Shown here one piece after another: positions 14,903 through 24,670 of a stretch of 64,000 bases of DNA. The notes under the pieces are model-generated. The model did no database searches. It was given only the letters and a program-made list of their open reading frames with translations, and had not been told where the DNA came from. A program made the position numbers and the translations under genes. The DNA is from Thermothelomyces thermophilus ATCC 42464 (taxonomy: Eukaryota; Ascomycota; Sordariomycetes; Sordariales; Chaetomiaceae). Location: NCBI RefSeq assembly GCF_000226095.1, contig NC_016478.1:1044001-1108000 (forward strand), in the 5' to 3' direction. Position 1 is the stretch's first letter; every line of letters begins with the position of its first letter.

Positions 14903-15692
14903 ATGCGCCTCTCTGGTATCATCGTCGCCGCTCTGGCAGGGCGCGCGCTCGGCCATGGCGACCACGGCAGCGGGTCGCAAAGGCCGGTCGTCGACGAAAA
15001 TGCGAGCTGGATGCAGAAACACATGGCTGGTATGTCTGTCTGGTGGCGTTCTCGATGATGTCGCGCAATGGGCGCCGTAGCGGGGAAGTTTGCTTGCTGA
15101 CTTGAAGTTTCCCCTCCAGAGGAGCACCACGCGGCGGACTTCGACGCTGCGTCCTTCTTCGCCTTGCACGACTTTGATGGCGATGGCAGCTGGGACGGCG
15201 AAGAGATCCTCCGGACCTACGGCCTGATGGACGAGTCGAACAAGCACGTTACGGAAGACAGGAAGGCCGAGATTGTGGGCGTCATCACGAAGCTGCTCGA
15301 CACCAACCGCGACGGGGTCGTCAGCCGCGACGAGTTCGTCCACGTCATAGAGGTCGAGGGCAAGACGCTGCCGGACATGGGCACCGGCCCGGGACACCAC
15401 GGCGACGACGAGTACGAGTACGAGATTCACCACTGGGAGAAGTGAGTGCCTTACCTAACTGCTTATCGGGTGTGGCGGTTGGGGGGGGAGTGTCCGGGTG
15501 GAGAGGGTGGCTGACCAACCTGTTCAAAGGTACCACGGCGAGAACACCAAGCTCGAGGACCTCACGCATCCGGAGGATATCGAGCACTTTAAGAAACACG
15601 AGCAGATGGAAGCAGAGCAGGAGCGGCTGGAGGCGCTCAGCAAGCAGAACATCATCGAGGAGAACATCCCGTCCAAGTTTCGGAGAGAGTGA
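14903..15692 (+). CDS. Secretory-pathway EF-hand calcium-binding protein
   Basis: Three exons (14903-15029, 15120-15441, 15530-15692) give 203 residues. Residues 1-17 form a hydrophobic signal peptide ending near Ala-Leu-Gly. Two EF-hand loops follow at residues 60-71 (D-x-D-x-D-x-S with Glu at position 12) and 103-114 (D-x-N-x-D with Glu at position 12), so a paired Ca2+ site is likely. The C-terminal third is charged and helical, rich in Glu, Lys and Gln (coiled-coil prone), ending FRRE. The architecture recalls nucleobindin/calnuc-like fungal proteins of the ER-Golgi lumen; the exact role is unknown. It converges with TYW2, with 108 bp between the two stop codons. Confidence 0.88.
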
Positions 15693-15800
15693 CGGGGACT
15701 GCAGCCGGTGTCAGCGGCAGCGCAAATAAAACCATATAGCTAAACAGCGCAGAACAAACGAATACGTAATGGTAATAATGATTTCGACACGGACAAGGGC

Positions 15801-17426
15801 CTATCTCCCGGCATTAGACCTAGTAATAGACACGTCAAACACGCAGTGCCATACCCCCGGCGCGTACGTCTTGACCAGCTCGACGTGTTCTACCCTGGCC
15901 GTCCTCCGTCCGCCCGCACCCTGTTTCCGATTCTCTTCCGTTGCCCACCCGTCAAATAGCCCTTGAATCTCGGCTCTTCGTGTCTCAATGTCCGCCACCC
16001 CGACGTTCTCATGCAGATGCAGCCAGCTCTGTCCTTCGCCGTCTCCTTCTCCCCCCTCCGCTCCGTCGCCATTACTACTACCATCATCACCATCATCACC
16101 ACCATCACCGCTAACCACCATCCCCCAGGCGTCCTTCCAGACCGGCTGACTGCTCGGCAGAAACCCGCAATTGACATGCAGCACCTCTATCCCACCGCCG
16201 CTGCGTGCGCGCCAACCCCGGATCCGGCCGGCAGCGTGCCGGTTATCTTCCAGGAACACCACGATCTGCTCGTCGCCAGCAAGGACGTCCTCTTCCTTCT
16301 CCTCCTCCTCCTCCTCCTCCTCCACGTCGAGGAGATGACGACTGTCTCCTCCTCCGCCTCCGCCTCCGCCTCCGGGAAAAGAAGAAGAAGAAGAAGAAGA
16401 AAGACGAGCAGGATGCGGGGTGCGAGGGACGACGACGCGGACAGAGAACCCGTTGGCCGCCGCGCCGCGCCGCAGGCCCTCGACGCTCCACGGGTTGAGC
16501 TCCCAGCAGAGCACGCGCAGGCCGAGGCGCGCGTACGAGAAGGCAAAGTAGCCGATCCCCGCGTACAGGTCGACCGCGTACTGCCGCTGCTGTCGCCTGC
16601 TGCTGCTGCTGCTGCTGCTCCCCATGCTCCTCGTCGTCCCTCCCCCTCCCCGGAGGTCGGCTGCTGGTGCTTGGGGGGGCGTCATCGTCTTTGCTGTGGG
16701 TGGTGCATCATCTTGGCCCGCCTCAGATCGGGTTCCGGGTCCGGATCCGGATCCGGGTCCGGGTCTGGTTCGGTGGTGGAACGAGAGCAGGCGGGCCTTC
16801 TCCTTGATGTTGCCGCGGCTGAACATGGTGTGCAGCGGGGCCCAGGTCTGGACGAGACCGTTCTGCTTCGTGCTTACCCAGAAAGCCGAGTCAAAGTCGG
16901 AAGGCGTGGGGTTGGCCGGTGGCGAGGAGTTGCCGAAGGAGCCGTGGAGCGGTTGCAGGCGGGTGGGTGAGCGGAGGAGGTTTTCTTCTTTGTGTTCTTC
17001 CTCCCCCGCCGGGTTGTCATCCCCTTCCGTGCCGGACGGCTGAGAGGGGAGGTGCAGTGGAATGCCTTCGTTGATGGCCAAGTGAGTCAGGGGAGGTTTG
17101 TTGGTGGGCGACAGTTGGCCAAGAATGGCCGTCCAGAGGGCCTCTCTCTGGGACGGGTATAATGAGGACAGCAGGGCTGGCCAGGGCTGGTTCGTGAAGC
17201 TGCCGCTGGGCAAGAGGACCATGGGCTCGTATACCACCCATCGCTTTGGGGCACCGGCCAAGAGAAGTCGCTTGGTGTCAACGTTGGCGCCGGCGTCGGC
17301 AGCGACTCGCTCCGTGATGGACTCAACGAGGACGGGGGGCAGTGAATCGAGCCAGGAGCTGATTGCCGCTTGGAGGGCATTCTGCTTCTGCTTTGGAGGC
17401 CGACCTATCTTGTTCGGAGGCGGCAT
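15801..17426 (-). CDS. TYW2: tRNA wybutosine-synthesizing protein 2 (aminocarboxypropyl transferase)
   Basis: One uninterrupted frame of 541 residues from ATG 17426 (MPPPNKIGR...) to TAG 15801. TYW2/Trm12 transfers the 3-amino-3-carboxypropyl group of S-adenosylmethionine onto 4-demethylwyosine at position 37 of tRNA-Phe. The evidence is the SAM-binding segment VDLYAGIGYFAFSYA, the following ELNPWS acidic motif, the HVNCGFLPSS segment, a SWLHLHENV motif and the C-terminal VELVKTYAPGVWHCVFDV block. An in-frame Met lies further upstream, but residues before MPPPNK look non-coding. The core carries unusual low-complexity inserts: a Gly-Ser run from hexanucleotide repeats (16731-16767), a Ser/Gly run, and an acidic run of Glu after the nucleotide-binding segment. 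Confidence 0.9.
   Translation of the reverse strand: MPPPNKIGRPPKQKQNALQAAISSWLDSLPPVLVESITERVAADAGANVDTKRLLLAGAPKRWVVYEPMVLLPSGSFTNQPWPALLSSLYPSQREALWTAILGQLSPTNKPPLTHLAINEGIPLHLPSQPSGTEGDDNPAGEEEHKEENLLRSPTRLQPLHGSFGNSSPPANPTPSDFDSAFWVSTKQNGLVQTWAPLHTMFSRGNIKEKARLLSFHHRTRPGPGSGSGPGTRSEAGQDDAPPTAKTMTPPQAPAADLRGGGGTTRSMGSSSSSSSRRQQRQYAVDLYAGIGYFAFSYARLGLRVLCWELNPWSVEGLRRGAAANGFSVRVVVPRTPHPARLSSSSSSSFPGGGGGGGGGDSRHLLDVEEEEEEEEKEEDVLAGDEQIVVFLEDNRHAAGRIRGWRARSGGGIEVLHVNCGFLPSSQPVWKDAWGMVVSGDGGDDGDDGSSNGDGAEGGEGDGEGQSWLHLHENVGVADIETRRAEIQGLFDGWATEENRKQGAGGRRTARVEHVELVKTYAPGVWHCVFDVSITRSNAGR
16731..16767. repeat. GGATCC/GGGTCC hexanucleotide repeat inside TYW2
   Basis: About six imperfect 6-bp units lie within the coding sequence of TYW2 and encode alternating Gly-Ser and Gly-Pro on the minus strand. 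The unit keeps the frame, so copy-number change would only alter linker length. Confidence 0.8.
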
Positions 17427-17542
17427 CGGGAAGAAGAGCGAATGATACTGTCGGGGTGACTGGCTAGTTGAGCGAGGTATGTACTGTACATACCTTACCT
17501 GCATACACAAGCAGTCGGTACAAAGTAGCGTATTCAGTTCCA

Positions 17543-17564
17543 ATGTATGTACATACATACATAC
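17543..17564. repeat. TGTA/TACA inverted microsatellite
   Basis: ATGTATGT runs into ACATACATACATAC, giving a self-complementary tract about 120 bp upstream of the TYW2 start codon. It belongs to the same class as the tract at 2637. Confidence 0.8.
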
Positions 17565-17688
17565 CTGATGTACTAGGTAAGTAAGATCGGTAAGTGGAGC
17601 CGATCTTGTGCTACAGAGTACGGACTATAGTACGTAAGTAAGGTGCGCTAGCCTCGCACAATCTCGATAGAGGGTACGAAGAAGGTAT

Positions 17689-17713
17689 TGTATGTATGTA
17701 CTGTACATACAGT
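17689..17713. repeat. TGTA/TACA inverted microsatellite
   Basis: TGTATGTATGTAC is followed by TGTACATACAGTAC, an interrupted self-complementary tract in the TYW2 upstream region. Confidence 0.75.
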
Positions 17714-18003
17714 ACGCATTACGCTACTCTCTGTACATATATGCGCCGTTTTGTAAGAAGTCGCCTAACCACCTCGGTGCGTTAGGCCAGAGATATTGAA
17801 CCAAACACCTCAACCGCTTCGATGCCGCGTTGATGAGTTGGGCAGCAGAGTTCGTATTCTCTTCGCTTCTCACTGTACAAGATTTTGTACATACAAATGC
17901 ACGGAAGAGAAGTGGTGATACCTCAACAGATACGGACTTTTAGGTCAAGCTGGCAAATTTGCGCATCCTTTCCCAACTCCCGCCCCTCTCCCCTCCCACC
18001 CGC

Positions 18004-18004
<1 letters not shown>

Positions 18005-18042
<38 letters not shown>
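18005..18042. repeat. 38-nt A homopolymer
   Basis: Exactly 38 consecutive A on the plus strand, which is T38 on the strand transcribing the neighbouring tRNA. It starts about 50 nt beyond the tRNA 3' end and could act as a second polymerase III stop, or be the tail of a lost retroposed copy. I see no element body attached to it. Confidence 0.9.
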
Positions 18043-18044
<2 letters not shown>

Positions 18045-18078
18045 AGCTTGCAAACGGCAATTACCATGGACAAACATG

Positions 18079-18083
18079 AAAAA
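18079..18083 (-). terminator. Polymerase III terminator of the tRNA
   Basis: Five T on the minus strand lie 11 nt downstream of the tRNA discriminator base, the usual distance and form for a Pol III stop. Confidence 0.7.
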
Positions 18084-18094
18084 TATATGGACGA

Positions 18095-18189
18095 TGCCCA
18101 ATAACAGGATTGAACTGTTGACCTTCGCATACCATATACAGGCGGAACCAGTATTAGTACGACGCTCTAACCAGCTGAGCTAATCGGGC
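18095..18189 (-). tRNA. tRNA-Ile (anticodon AAU) with a 21-nt intron
   Basis: The minus strand folds into a full cloverleaf. The seven-base acceptor stem GCCCGAT pairs with ATTGGGC (one G-T pair), the D arm reads GCTCAGCTGGTTAGAGC, the anticodon stem TCGTA pairs with TGCGA, and the T arm has AACAG/CTGTT around TTCAATC. The anticodon AAT lies at 18155-18153; A34 would be converted to inosine to read isoleucine codons. The intron is 18151-18131, starting one base 3' of the anticodon as in canonical eukaryotic tRNA introns. The discriminator is A (18095). Internal A and B boxes are intact, so it is probably functional. Confidence 0.95.
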
Positions 18190-19838
18190 TCGGTATTGTT
18201 ACAAGTGATGTGAATAATATCAAGCTACAAAAGCAAGGGGTGGTGGTAGAATGAAAGAGACCGCCAATTGTTAAGATCGTTGGTTGGTCATTAAGCCTTC
18301 TCGAGTAGAGGTACACGGCTATATTGTGTGGCTAGATGACAAGATTCGTTCCGTGCCAAAACTTTACTCATCAGATCTCCTCTCCGTCGCGGTGTACCAA
18401 AAGCCTCCCTTCCTTCCAGGCCCCCGCTGGCTTTTTTGGTCTATCCCTCGCAATACCTTCTATCTCTGTCGTCTTAGTGTTTGTTGTTATAGGGGGATGT
18501 TGGGGCTTGGCCCTGGTACCCCTCTACAGTAACCGACGAGGGTTGTCTTTGACGACATTTCATATTTTCGCCGCCTCCACGTTGCTCCTTACGATCTACC
18601 GAGGGCTTGACGGTCACGGCGGGCCCCTCGGACCCGCTTCCGCCCTATAGAGCGGTATCCGGGGGAGATCCTAAGGTATGACGGAGTGTGTGCCCCATGT
18701 ATACCGTAGGATACCCGCTTCAAGGATTCAGCGTCCACATTCCCTCTAATCTCTATCTCGGTGCAGCTGGGACCCTGGTAGGTTGAAATTGGTGGGTTTT
18801 ACCAGGGATGGTTCCCTGGTCGGGGAGCTCCTATGTGCCTGTGCTTCCTCTGTGTGTCTCAGAGACCGTTACCCCCCCCCCCCCCACCAAACCTCTCCCC
18901 CCCCCCCCGCGCCCGGGGTTCCTGGGGGTGTGCTCGGGTACGCCCGCTCACACCTCCATCGACCCAACCTCCTCCGTTGCAGAGACCCGGGGCCCGATCC
19001 GTGGACTGGTCCTGATCCTGATGAGCTGTTATCGGGTGGCCCATCCGCTTCACCGGGCTGCGGAGGTATGGGGGTTGGGGTCGGGGAAACGCTCCCTGCC
19101 AATGTTTGGGAGCAGTGGGCAACCTTTTGGTTAGGTGCCGAGAAATGGAAAGCCAATGCTACTAAGTGCGGACCTATGTACAATATGTACATCAGATCGT
19201 TATTGGGCCTCCTTCAGTGAAACAGACGGCCCCATCGGGCGGCAGCCATGCAGCCGCGTCCGCAGGCCCCGGCCCATGTTCCTTCATACAGCGTTACCCC
19301 TCCTCTCTACTCGCCCGGCGTAATAGGTTATGCACCTAGCATAGTCAAACCACTCAAGTGCTAGCAACACTTAGGTTAGTAACGACAGTCGCTTCGAATC
19401 CGGCGGAGGGATAACCTCGGGGGGAGAGGCCCTCGAGGCAACCATAGAGGAGGAAAAGGGGCAGGGGTGTAGAGGAAATAGGCTTGTAAGGAAGTAGTCC
19501 TAAATCGGGGGATGGAAATCGGGAGATGGAAATGGGTTACCTAACGACCGGGTTTTCGTCTAAGCCTTGCCTAAAGCATTGCTACGGTTTTCCCTGGTCA
19601 TCAAAATGTACTGTAGCTATACCTTGCTGCCGTCGTATATATATCTAAGACCTGCTTAGAGGGTAGCTAACAGACGAAAAACAATCTACTACCACCACTA
19701 CCACCCCTCCTCTCTCTTTCCGCCTACCCAAGCCATACTCCCTACATACTTCGCCAAGACGAACCATTTACTCGAGCAATTTGGTTACTCCCGCAACTGG
19801 GAGCCATCGAGGCCATCCTATTCCTCTCTATACTGAAG
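18190..19838. other. Unexplained 1.6 kb spacer between tRNA and NLR remnant
   Basis: Only short open frames occur, with C-rich runs (about 18870-18908) and no recognisable domain. It may be decayed repeat or gene sequence, but I find no terminal repeats or target duplications to prove it. A TATA-like stretch lies at 19637-19645, followed by an A/C-rich leader-like region up to the NACHT_N start. Confidence 0.45.
19637..19645 (+). promoter_or_regulatory. Possible TATA box of the NACHT_N gene
   Basis: TATATATAT lies about 195 bp upstream of the ATG at 19839, followed by a CCACTACC-rich leader-like stretch. This is plausible by position only. Confidence 0.3.
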
Positions 19839-20591
19839 ATGGGACTTAGGGAAAAGTTCGGACAGAAGTTCGGGCACTCTACGGATAAGGTAGGTGCTAC
19901 GCAGACGAGCGCCCTATCGAGGGGCAATAAAGCTGAAAGTGGCCCGGGAGTGGAAGCTGCCAGATCCAGGATTAATGTTAGTATCCCAAGCGACCACGCA
20001 GGCGCAGGCGGAAGCCAGGCGCTCGACGATACGCCGATCCGCAAGCTCTGGGACTTGGCGTACGATAAGCTGCGTGAGGAAGAGGAAGGCGCCATCCTGG
20101 AGTATGAGAAGAAGCTTCAAGTTTGCGGGGACCTGGTCTCCGTGATCGGTACTGGGGTCCCAAGGAAAGAATGACGGGCCTCCTTCAGCGCAAGATGGAC
20201 GAGGTCAATCGTGATAGCTGGAAGCTGCGCTTCGGCAGCAATGAGGTCCTGGTCAAGGACCTAGCCGAACCCGTCTCGGGCATCATCAGTCGGGCCAACG
20301 ACTACATCATTGGCGCCGTCATCACCTCCAACCCGTATGCCGCGACAGCTTGGACAGGTGTCGCCCTGCTACTCCCGGTATGATACCAACCGATGTAGAA
20401 GATCGAACGTCATGGAATTTTTGTGCTGACTGATAGAGCCACCAACCTCACCTCTGGGCTGCTAGCTCCTTCTCAATCCGTCCATGCAGGCCGCCTCACT
20501 GGCCCGAGGACTCGAATACATCTCAAGCCTGATCTCCCAGAGCCGAATGTGGGAGGAACTCTACGAAATGACGGCTGGTTAAGCATCTGCA
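19839..20591 (+). pseudogene. Broken NLR-type gene: NACHT_N domain only
   Basis: From ATG 19839 the frame reads a serine/glycine linker, then PIRKLWDLAYDKLREEEEGAI, matching the start of the fungal NACHT_N (NWD NTPase N-terminal) domain. At about 20150-20165 the reading frame changes and the same domain continues (LLQRKMDEVNRDSWKLRFGS, IISRANDYIIGAVI) to LLLP near 20380. A likely intron (about 20380-20437) and a further stretch (LLLNPSMQAASLARGLEYI) carry the domain to a stop at 20589-20591. No NACHT ATPase, WD40 or ankyrin region follows, and an antisense hydrolase gene starts 250 bp on. In whole proteins this domain precedes a nucleotide-binding module used in non-self recognition. I read it as a truncated, frameshifted host gene; an unusual extra intron at the frame change is the alternative. 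Confidence 0.75.
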
Positions 20592-20839
20592 CGATCCCAT
20601 TCCACCAGAGTCCCTCCCCAACAAATGCTGTGCGTGTGCGTAAACCCTTGAACTTACACCACACCACAAGTATACCTAAGGTACAGATTACGGCTTAACA
20701 GGTCATGTATCGGGATTATTTTTTGCATTGCTGCGCGAAGCCCATACGCCAAAGATAGCCCAGAAGTAGCATGATCCTTCTTTCAATATTATAACGCGGT
20801 ACGAACTCACAGTCATGTCTTAGTTCACGGCTACGAGCA

Positions 20840-22155
20840 TCAGAGCTGTTCGTAAAAGGCCAAAACTTTTTCGGCTCCGACCTCCCATGTCACCTCGTTC
20901 ATCAGGTGGTGTGCAGCCCTTGGTACAAGGCAGTACCTGACACCGTGGCCGGTCTTATCGCGACCTCCCTCTCCTGTGAGAGGCACGACCTCAGCGTCCT
21001 CGCCCCGCAGCTGGTTTTGTTGAACCATGTTGCTGTAAGTCGTGCGATACGTGTGCACAGGGTCTTCCATGATGGGCTGCCTCATGATCCTGTCGAGCTC
21101 GCCGCCCAGAACCATGACACCCTGGCCGGTGCTCCCGCCGGTAACCTGCGACAGGACGCTCTGCTGGTGAATAAACGGCCTAATCATGCCCAGCGCCGAG
21201 GCGAGGCTCTCGTACGCGCACATCTTGTCTTGGAATGCTTCGAGATAGGCATCAGTCTGTTCTCGGCTGAAGAAGGCCCTCCTCGTCAATGCCGGGTGGG
21301 ACAGAGGCGAGTTGGGGTGCCAGAGATGCAGGATCATCCTGGGGACGAACCAAGGATCCAGAATCTTCCAGCTCTCATAGACGCGGTCACTGTGAATGAG
21401 GAATGCCAGCAAACATCCCCAACCATACATACCCATCAAACCGGGACAAAAAAAAAAGAGGATGGACGAGTTACTCACGACCCAAACCCGGGCACCGAGG
21501 CCACCAGCACCAACCCTTTTGCCGTCACCTGTTTCTCCGCCAGCAGTAACTGGCACAGGCCGCCCCCGCTCGAGTGGCCCACGAGCACGGCCTCCCTCCG
21601 GCCGCCTTCGCGCTTCCGTTGCACCCAGCGCAGGCCCGCCAGCACGTCGTCGGCCAGCATGCGCATCGTCGTGGCGTACACCATGCGCAGGAAGGACGGG
21701 TGGTAGCTGCCGCCGTGGCCGCGCATCGACACGGCGTAGCAAGGGACGCCGCGCGCGGCCAGGAACTGCATGTACTCGAGCCACACCCAGGCGCCGCCCA
21801 TGCCGCCGTGGACGAAGTAGAGAAACGGGCGTGGGGTATCCTCGCTCGTGTCGTCTCCGGGTGATGGCGGCGATGAAGAGGGAGAAGAAGAAGAAGAAGG
21901 AGGAGGAGGAGGAGGAGGAGAGGATTGCGACCGGGCGTAGAGCATCTCGATCTCGCCGCCCGGTGTATCAACGAAGAAGCGCTCGATACCCGAGGGAAGG
22001 GGGTAAAGGGACGCGGTTGGGGGGCACCAGCGGAGCCATTTGAAGGTGAAGGATTCAAAGAGGGACTTTCCTGGGTAACGATGATGCGTACTGGCGATGA
22101 TGGCGCCAAGGACGGCGAATATGATGGTAGGTGATGGTAAAGGTCCGTCCCCCCC
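20840..22155 (-). CDS. Alpha/beta-hydrolase, 5' exon unresolved
   Basis: Two exons are clear: 21479-22155 (open frame, start not fixed) and 20840-21389, joined by an 89-bp GTGAGT...CAG intron. Landmarks of the fold are the oxyanion motif HGGMGG, the segment SMRGHGG, the nucleophile elbow GHSSGG (catalytic Ser), an acidic residue after strand 7 (GGELDRIM) and a late His-rich segment (AAHHLMNEV). The substrate is unknown; the lipase/epoxide-hydrolase-like superfamily is broad. Upstream of the first in-frame Met (21945), the frame still encodes convincing protein: a hydrophobic segment TIIFAVLGAIIAS and then YPGKSLFESFTFKWLRW. A further 5' exon must therefore supply the start, because an in-frame TAG sits at 22156-22158. 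The hydrophobic stretch suggests membrane anchoring. A proline/serine microsatellite interrupts the N-terminal third. Confidence 0.8.
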
Positions 22156-22814
22156 CTAGTCGTCAGAGAGCTCTCGTATGAAAAGGCCGGGAGCAAACTA
22201 GCAATGAAAGTCTACCTAATATGTCGCCATCGAAACCTCCCGCTTGGGAAGCGGAGAGAGGCGGGAAATCCATTTCCGGACAATCATGGCGCTCTCTTTG
22301 TGCTCGGCGACGCAAACATTCATTCAACCCCTCGCTTGTGTGGCGTTTTCCAGGTTGCACCGTGCTGAAGCTGCAGTGTTGAGGGAACTTTGACAGCGAG
22401 CGGGCACGCTTCGCATGGTGGCGCACTTGGCTTGTGTTTCCGGAAACGACTGCGAAGAAGGCGCAAGCTGAAAAATCAGAGGCAGAATGCTGTACTCAAC
22501 AGGAAAGAGCCTTGGCCAGTGTTTTCGGCATGGCTCATGACAAAGGATGTCGGAATAGGTGTTTTGAAAAGATATTTAGCTCGTATGTTTGGCGGAAGAA
22601 GAAGGTTGCAGATGCGCTGCTCCGATCCAAACTCAAAAAGTCAAATGATCATTTTCTCCAAGGTCAAGCTCAGCTCTTCGGATCCATCTCATCCAACAAC
22701 CACTGGAGTCCGCCGCAAGCGCAGATGCACGTCTGAAAGCATTTGACAATTTGGAGCGCTCAGTTACCAGGAACAACAAGAACCGGATTTTCTGCTACTA
22801 CTTGGCTGTTCATC
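22156..22814. other. Divergent promoter region, hydrolase / DBR1
   Basis: The spacer lies between two outward-facing genes. The missing first exon of the hydrolase should lie in its left part; I could not find a start and donor that keep the frame. No repeat or RNA gene is seen. Confidence 0.5.
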
Positions 22815-24670
22815 ATGTCAAGTAGCACGTCTGAGACCAGCGGCGTGCGCATCGCAGTAGAGGGTTGCGTGAGCGAATCTGACCCCGAGAGCAAGTCGTG
22901 TGTGTGCCTTCCGCTGACCAAATCCAGGGCCACGGCACTCTCAATGCCATCTACGCGGCCGTCGAGAGGTCATGTAAGGAGCGCCAGTGGGACGGCGTCG
23001 ACCTGCTCATCATTGGCGGCGACTTCCAGGCTACTCGCAACGCCGCCGACCTAAACGCCATGTCGGTGCCCGTAAAGTATCGCGAGCTGGGCGACTTCCA
23101 CGAGTACTACAGCGGCGCCCGCAGAGCCCCCTATCTAACAATATTCGTGGGCGGGAACCACGAGGCATCGTCCCACCTCTGGGAGTTGTACTACGGCGGC
23201 TGGGTGGCTCCAAACATCTACTACATGGGCGCCGCCAACGTGCTCCGCCTGGGTCCGCTGCGTATTGCCGGAATGAGCGGCATCTGGAAGGGCTTCGACT
23301 ACCGGAAGCAGCACCACGAGCGGCTGCCCTTCAACGCCGACGACATCAAGAGTTTCTACCACGTACGAGAGATTGACGTTCGCAAGCTGCTGCAGCTGCG
23401 TACCCAGGTGGATATCGGCATCAGCCACGACTGGCCGCGTCCCATCGAGAAGTACGGGAACAGGAAGCGCCTGTTCGAGATGAAGCCCCATTTCGAGTCC
23501 GAGTCCCGCGATGGCTCACTGGGAAGCCCCGCTGCCGAGTATGTCCTCGACAGGCTGCGGCCGCGATACTGGTTTTCGGCCCATATGCACTGCCGTTTCG
23601 CCGCTATCAAGCAGTTTCAGCCCCCCGAGGGGACTCAAGAAAGCGACGAGCGCGCCAAAAGCATCCAAGCGGCCCCAGGGCCGGTTGCAGATGCGAACCC
23701 GGATGAGATCGACCTCGACCCAGACAACGACGGAGATCCCCCGGAAGGGACAGCAGCAACCACGGCAGCCGCAGGAGCCGCAGCCGAGCCCGCCGTCAAG
23801 CCCCAATCCCCTTCCGGGGAAAACACCACAACCCAAGATACCGAAGCCCTCCGCGCGCAGCTGCCCGAGGCCTTCGCCAAGCGCGCCCAGGTGTCCTCCA
23901 ACCGCTCCATCCCGGGCCAGCCCGTCCCGCCCGGCATAACCAACACCACGACCCGCTTCCTCGCCCTGGACAAGTGCCTTCCGGGCCGCAAGTTCCTCCA
24001 GCTCATGGAGATCCCCGGTGCCGGCGCCGACCCCAGCGACAACGCCGCTGCCTCGCGTCCGTCGGCGACGGCGTCGACGGCGGCGGCGGCGGCAGCAGCA
24101 GCAGCAGCAGCGGGGAGGGGGAGCAAGCTGCGCCTGCAGTACGACCCGGAATGGCTGGCCATCGTGCGCGCGTTCCACCCGCTCGTGCGGATCGGCGAGC
24201 GCGGCGCGGCGACGCCGCCCGACGAGGGCGAGGAGCGCTACCGGGCCCTGATCGAGGAGCACCGCGCCTGGGTGGACGAGCACGTCGTGGCCGCCGGCCG
24301 GCTGGACGTGCCCGACAACTTCGCCGTCACCGCCCCCGCCCACCGGCCCGGCATCGACCCGGAGATGACGGACGAGCAGCCGCGCGAGTGGACCAACCCG
24401 CAGACGGCCGCCTTCTGCGACATGCTCGGGCTGGTCAACTACTGGGACGCGTCCGAGGAGGAGAGGAAGCTCAGGATGGAGAACGGCCCGGCGCCGGCCG
24501 AGTATGGCGGCGGCGGCGGCGGACGAGGACGCGGTGGGGGCCGGGGAGGTCTCGGAAGGGGTGGGCGGGGAAGAGGAGGTGACGGCGGGAGAGGGGGAAG
24601 GGGCGGATGGGGTGGTGGTCGCGGCGGCGGGAGGGGATGGGGTGGTGGGAGAGGGCGTGGACGGGGTTGA
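22815..24670 (+). CDS. DBR1: RNA lariat debranching enzyme
   Basis: Two exons (22815-22868 and 22929 minus one, i.e. from 22928, to 24670) give 598 residues; the intron is 22869-22927. Dbr1 hydrolyses the 2'-5' branch bond of excised intron lariats. The N-terminal metallophosphoesterase motifs are all present: the GCxHG metal site (residues 17-21, restored only by the splice), GGDFQATRN (48-56), GGNHE (93-97), a GISHDWP segment and the late AHMHCRF metal-binding motif. A DBR1 C-terminal domain follows, with large Ala/Ser-rich inserts. The last 60 residues are an arginine-glycine-rich tail absent from yeast Dbr1. The start is fixed by MSSSTSETSGVRIAVEGC, whose last part is the family's first strand. 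Confidence 0.95.

Larger units (their letters stand above)
17427..18094. other. TYW2 upstream region and tRNA flank
   Basis: This is probably the promoter of TYW2. It holds two TGTA/TACA inverted microsatellites (17543-17564 and 17689-17713) and a 38-nt A tract at 18005-18042. No coding signal is visible. Confidence 0.6.

Noticed and set aside
15963-16970. 335-codon frame on the plus strand
   Set aside because: It is antisense to TYW2, made of Val/Leu/Arg runs that mirror the TYW2 low-complexity repeats.
19381-19410. Second tRNA suggested by TTCGAATCC
   Set aside because: The bases either side do not pair into a T stem and no acceptor stem can be found.
18190-19838. A virus-like or LTR element in the spacer
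   Set aside because: I found no terminal repeats, primer-binding site or recognisable element protein, so there is no basis for a call.
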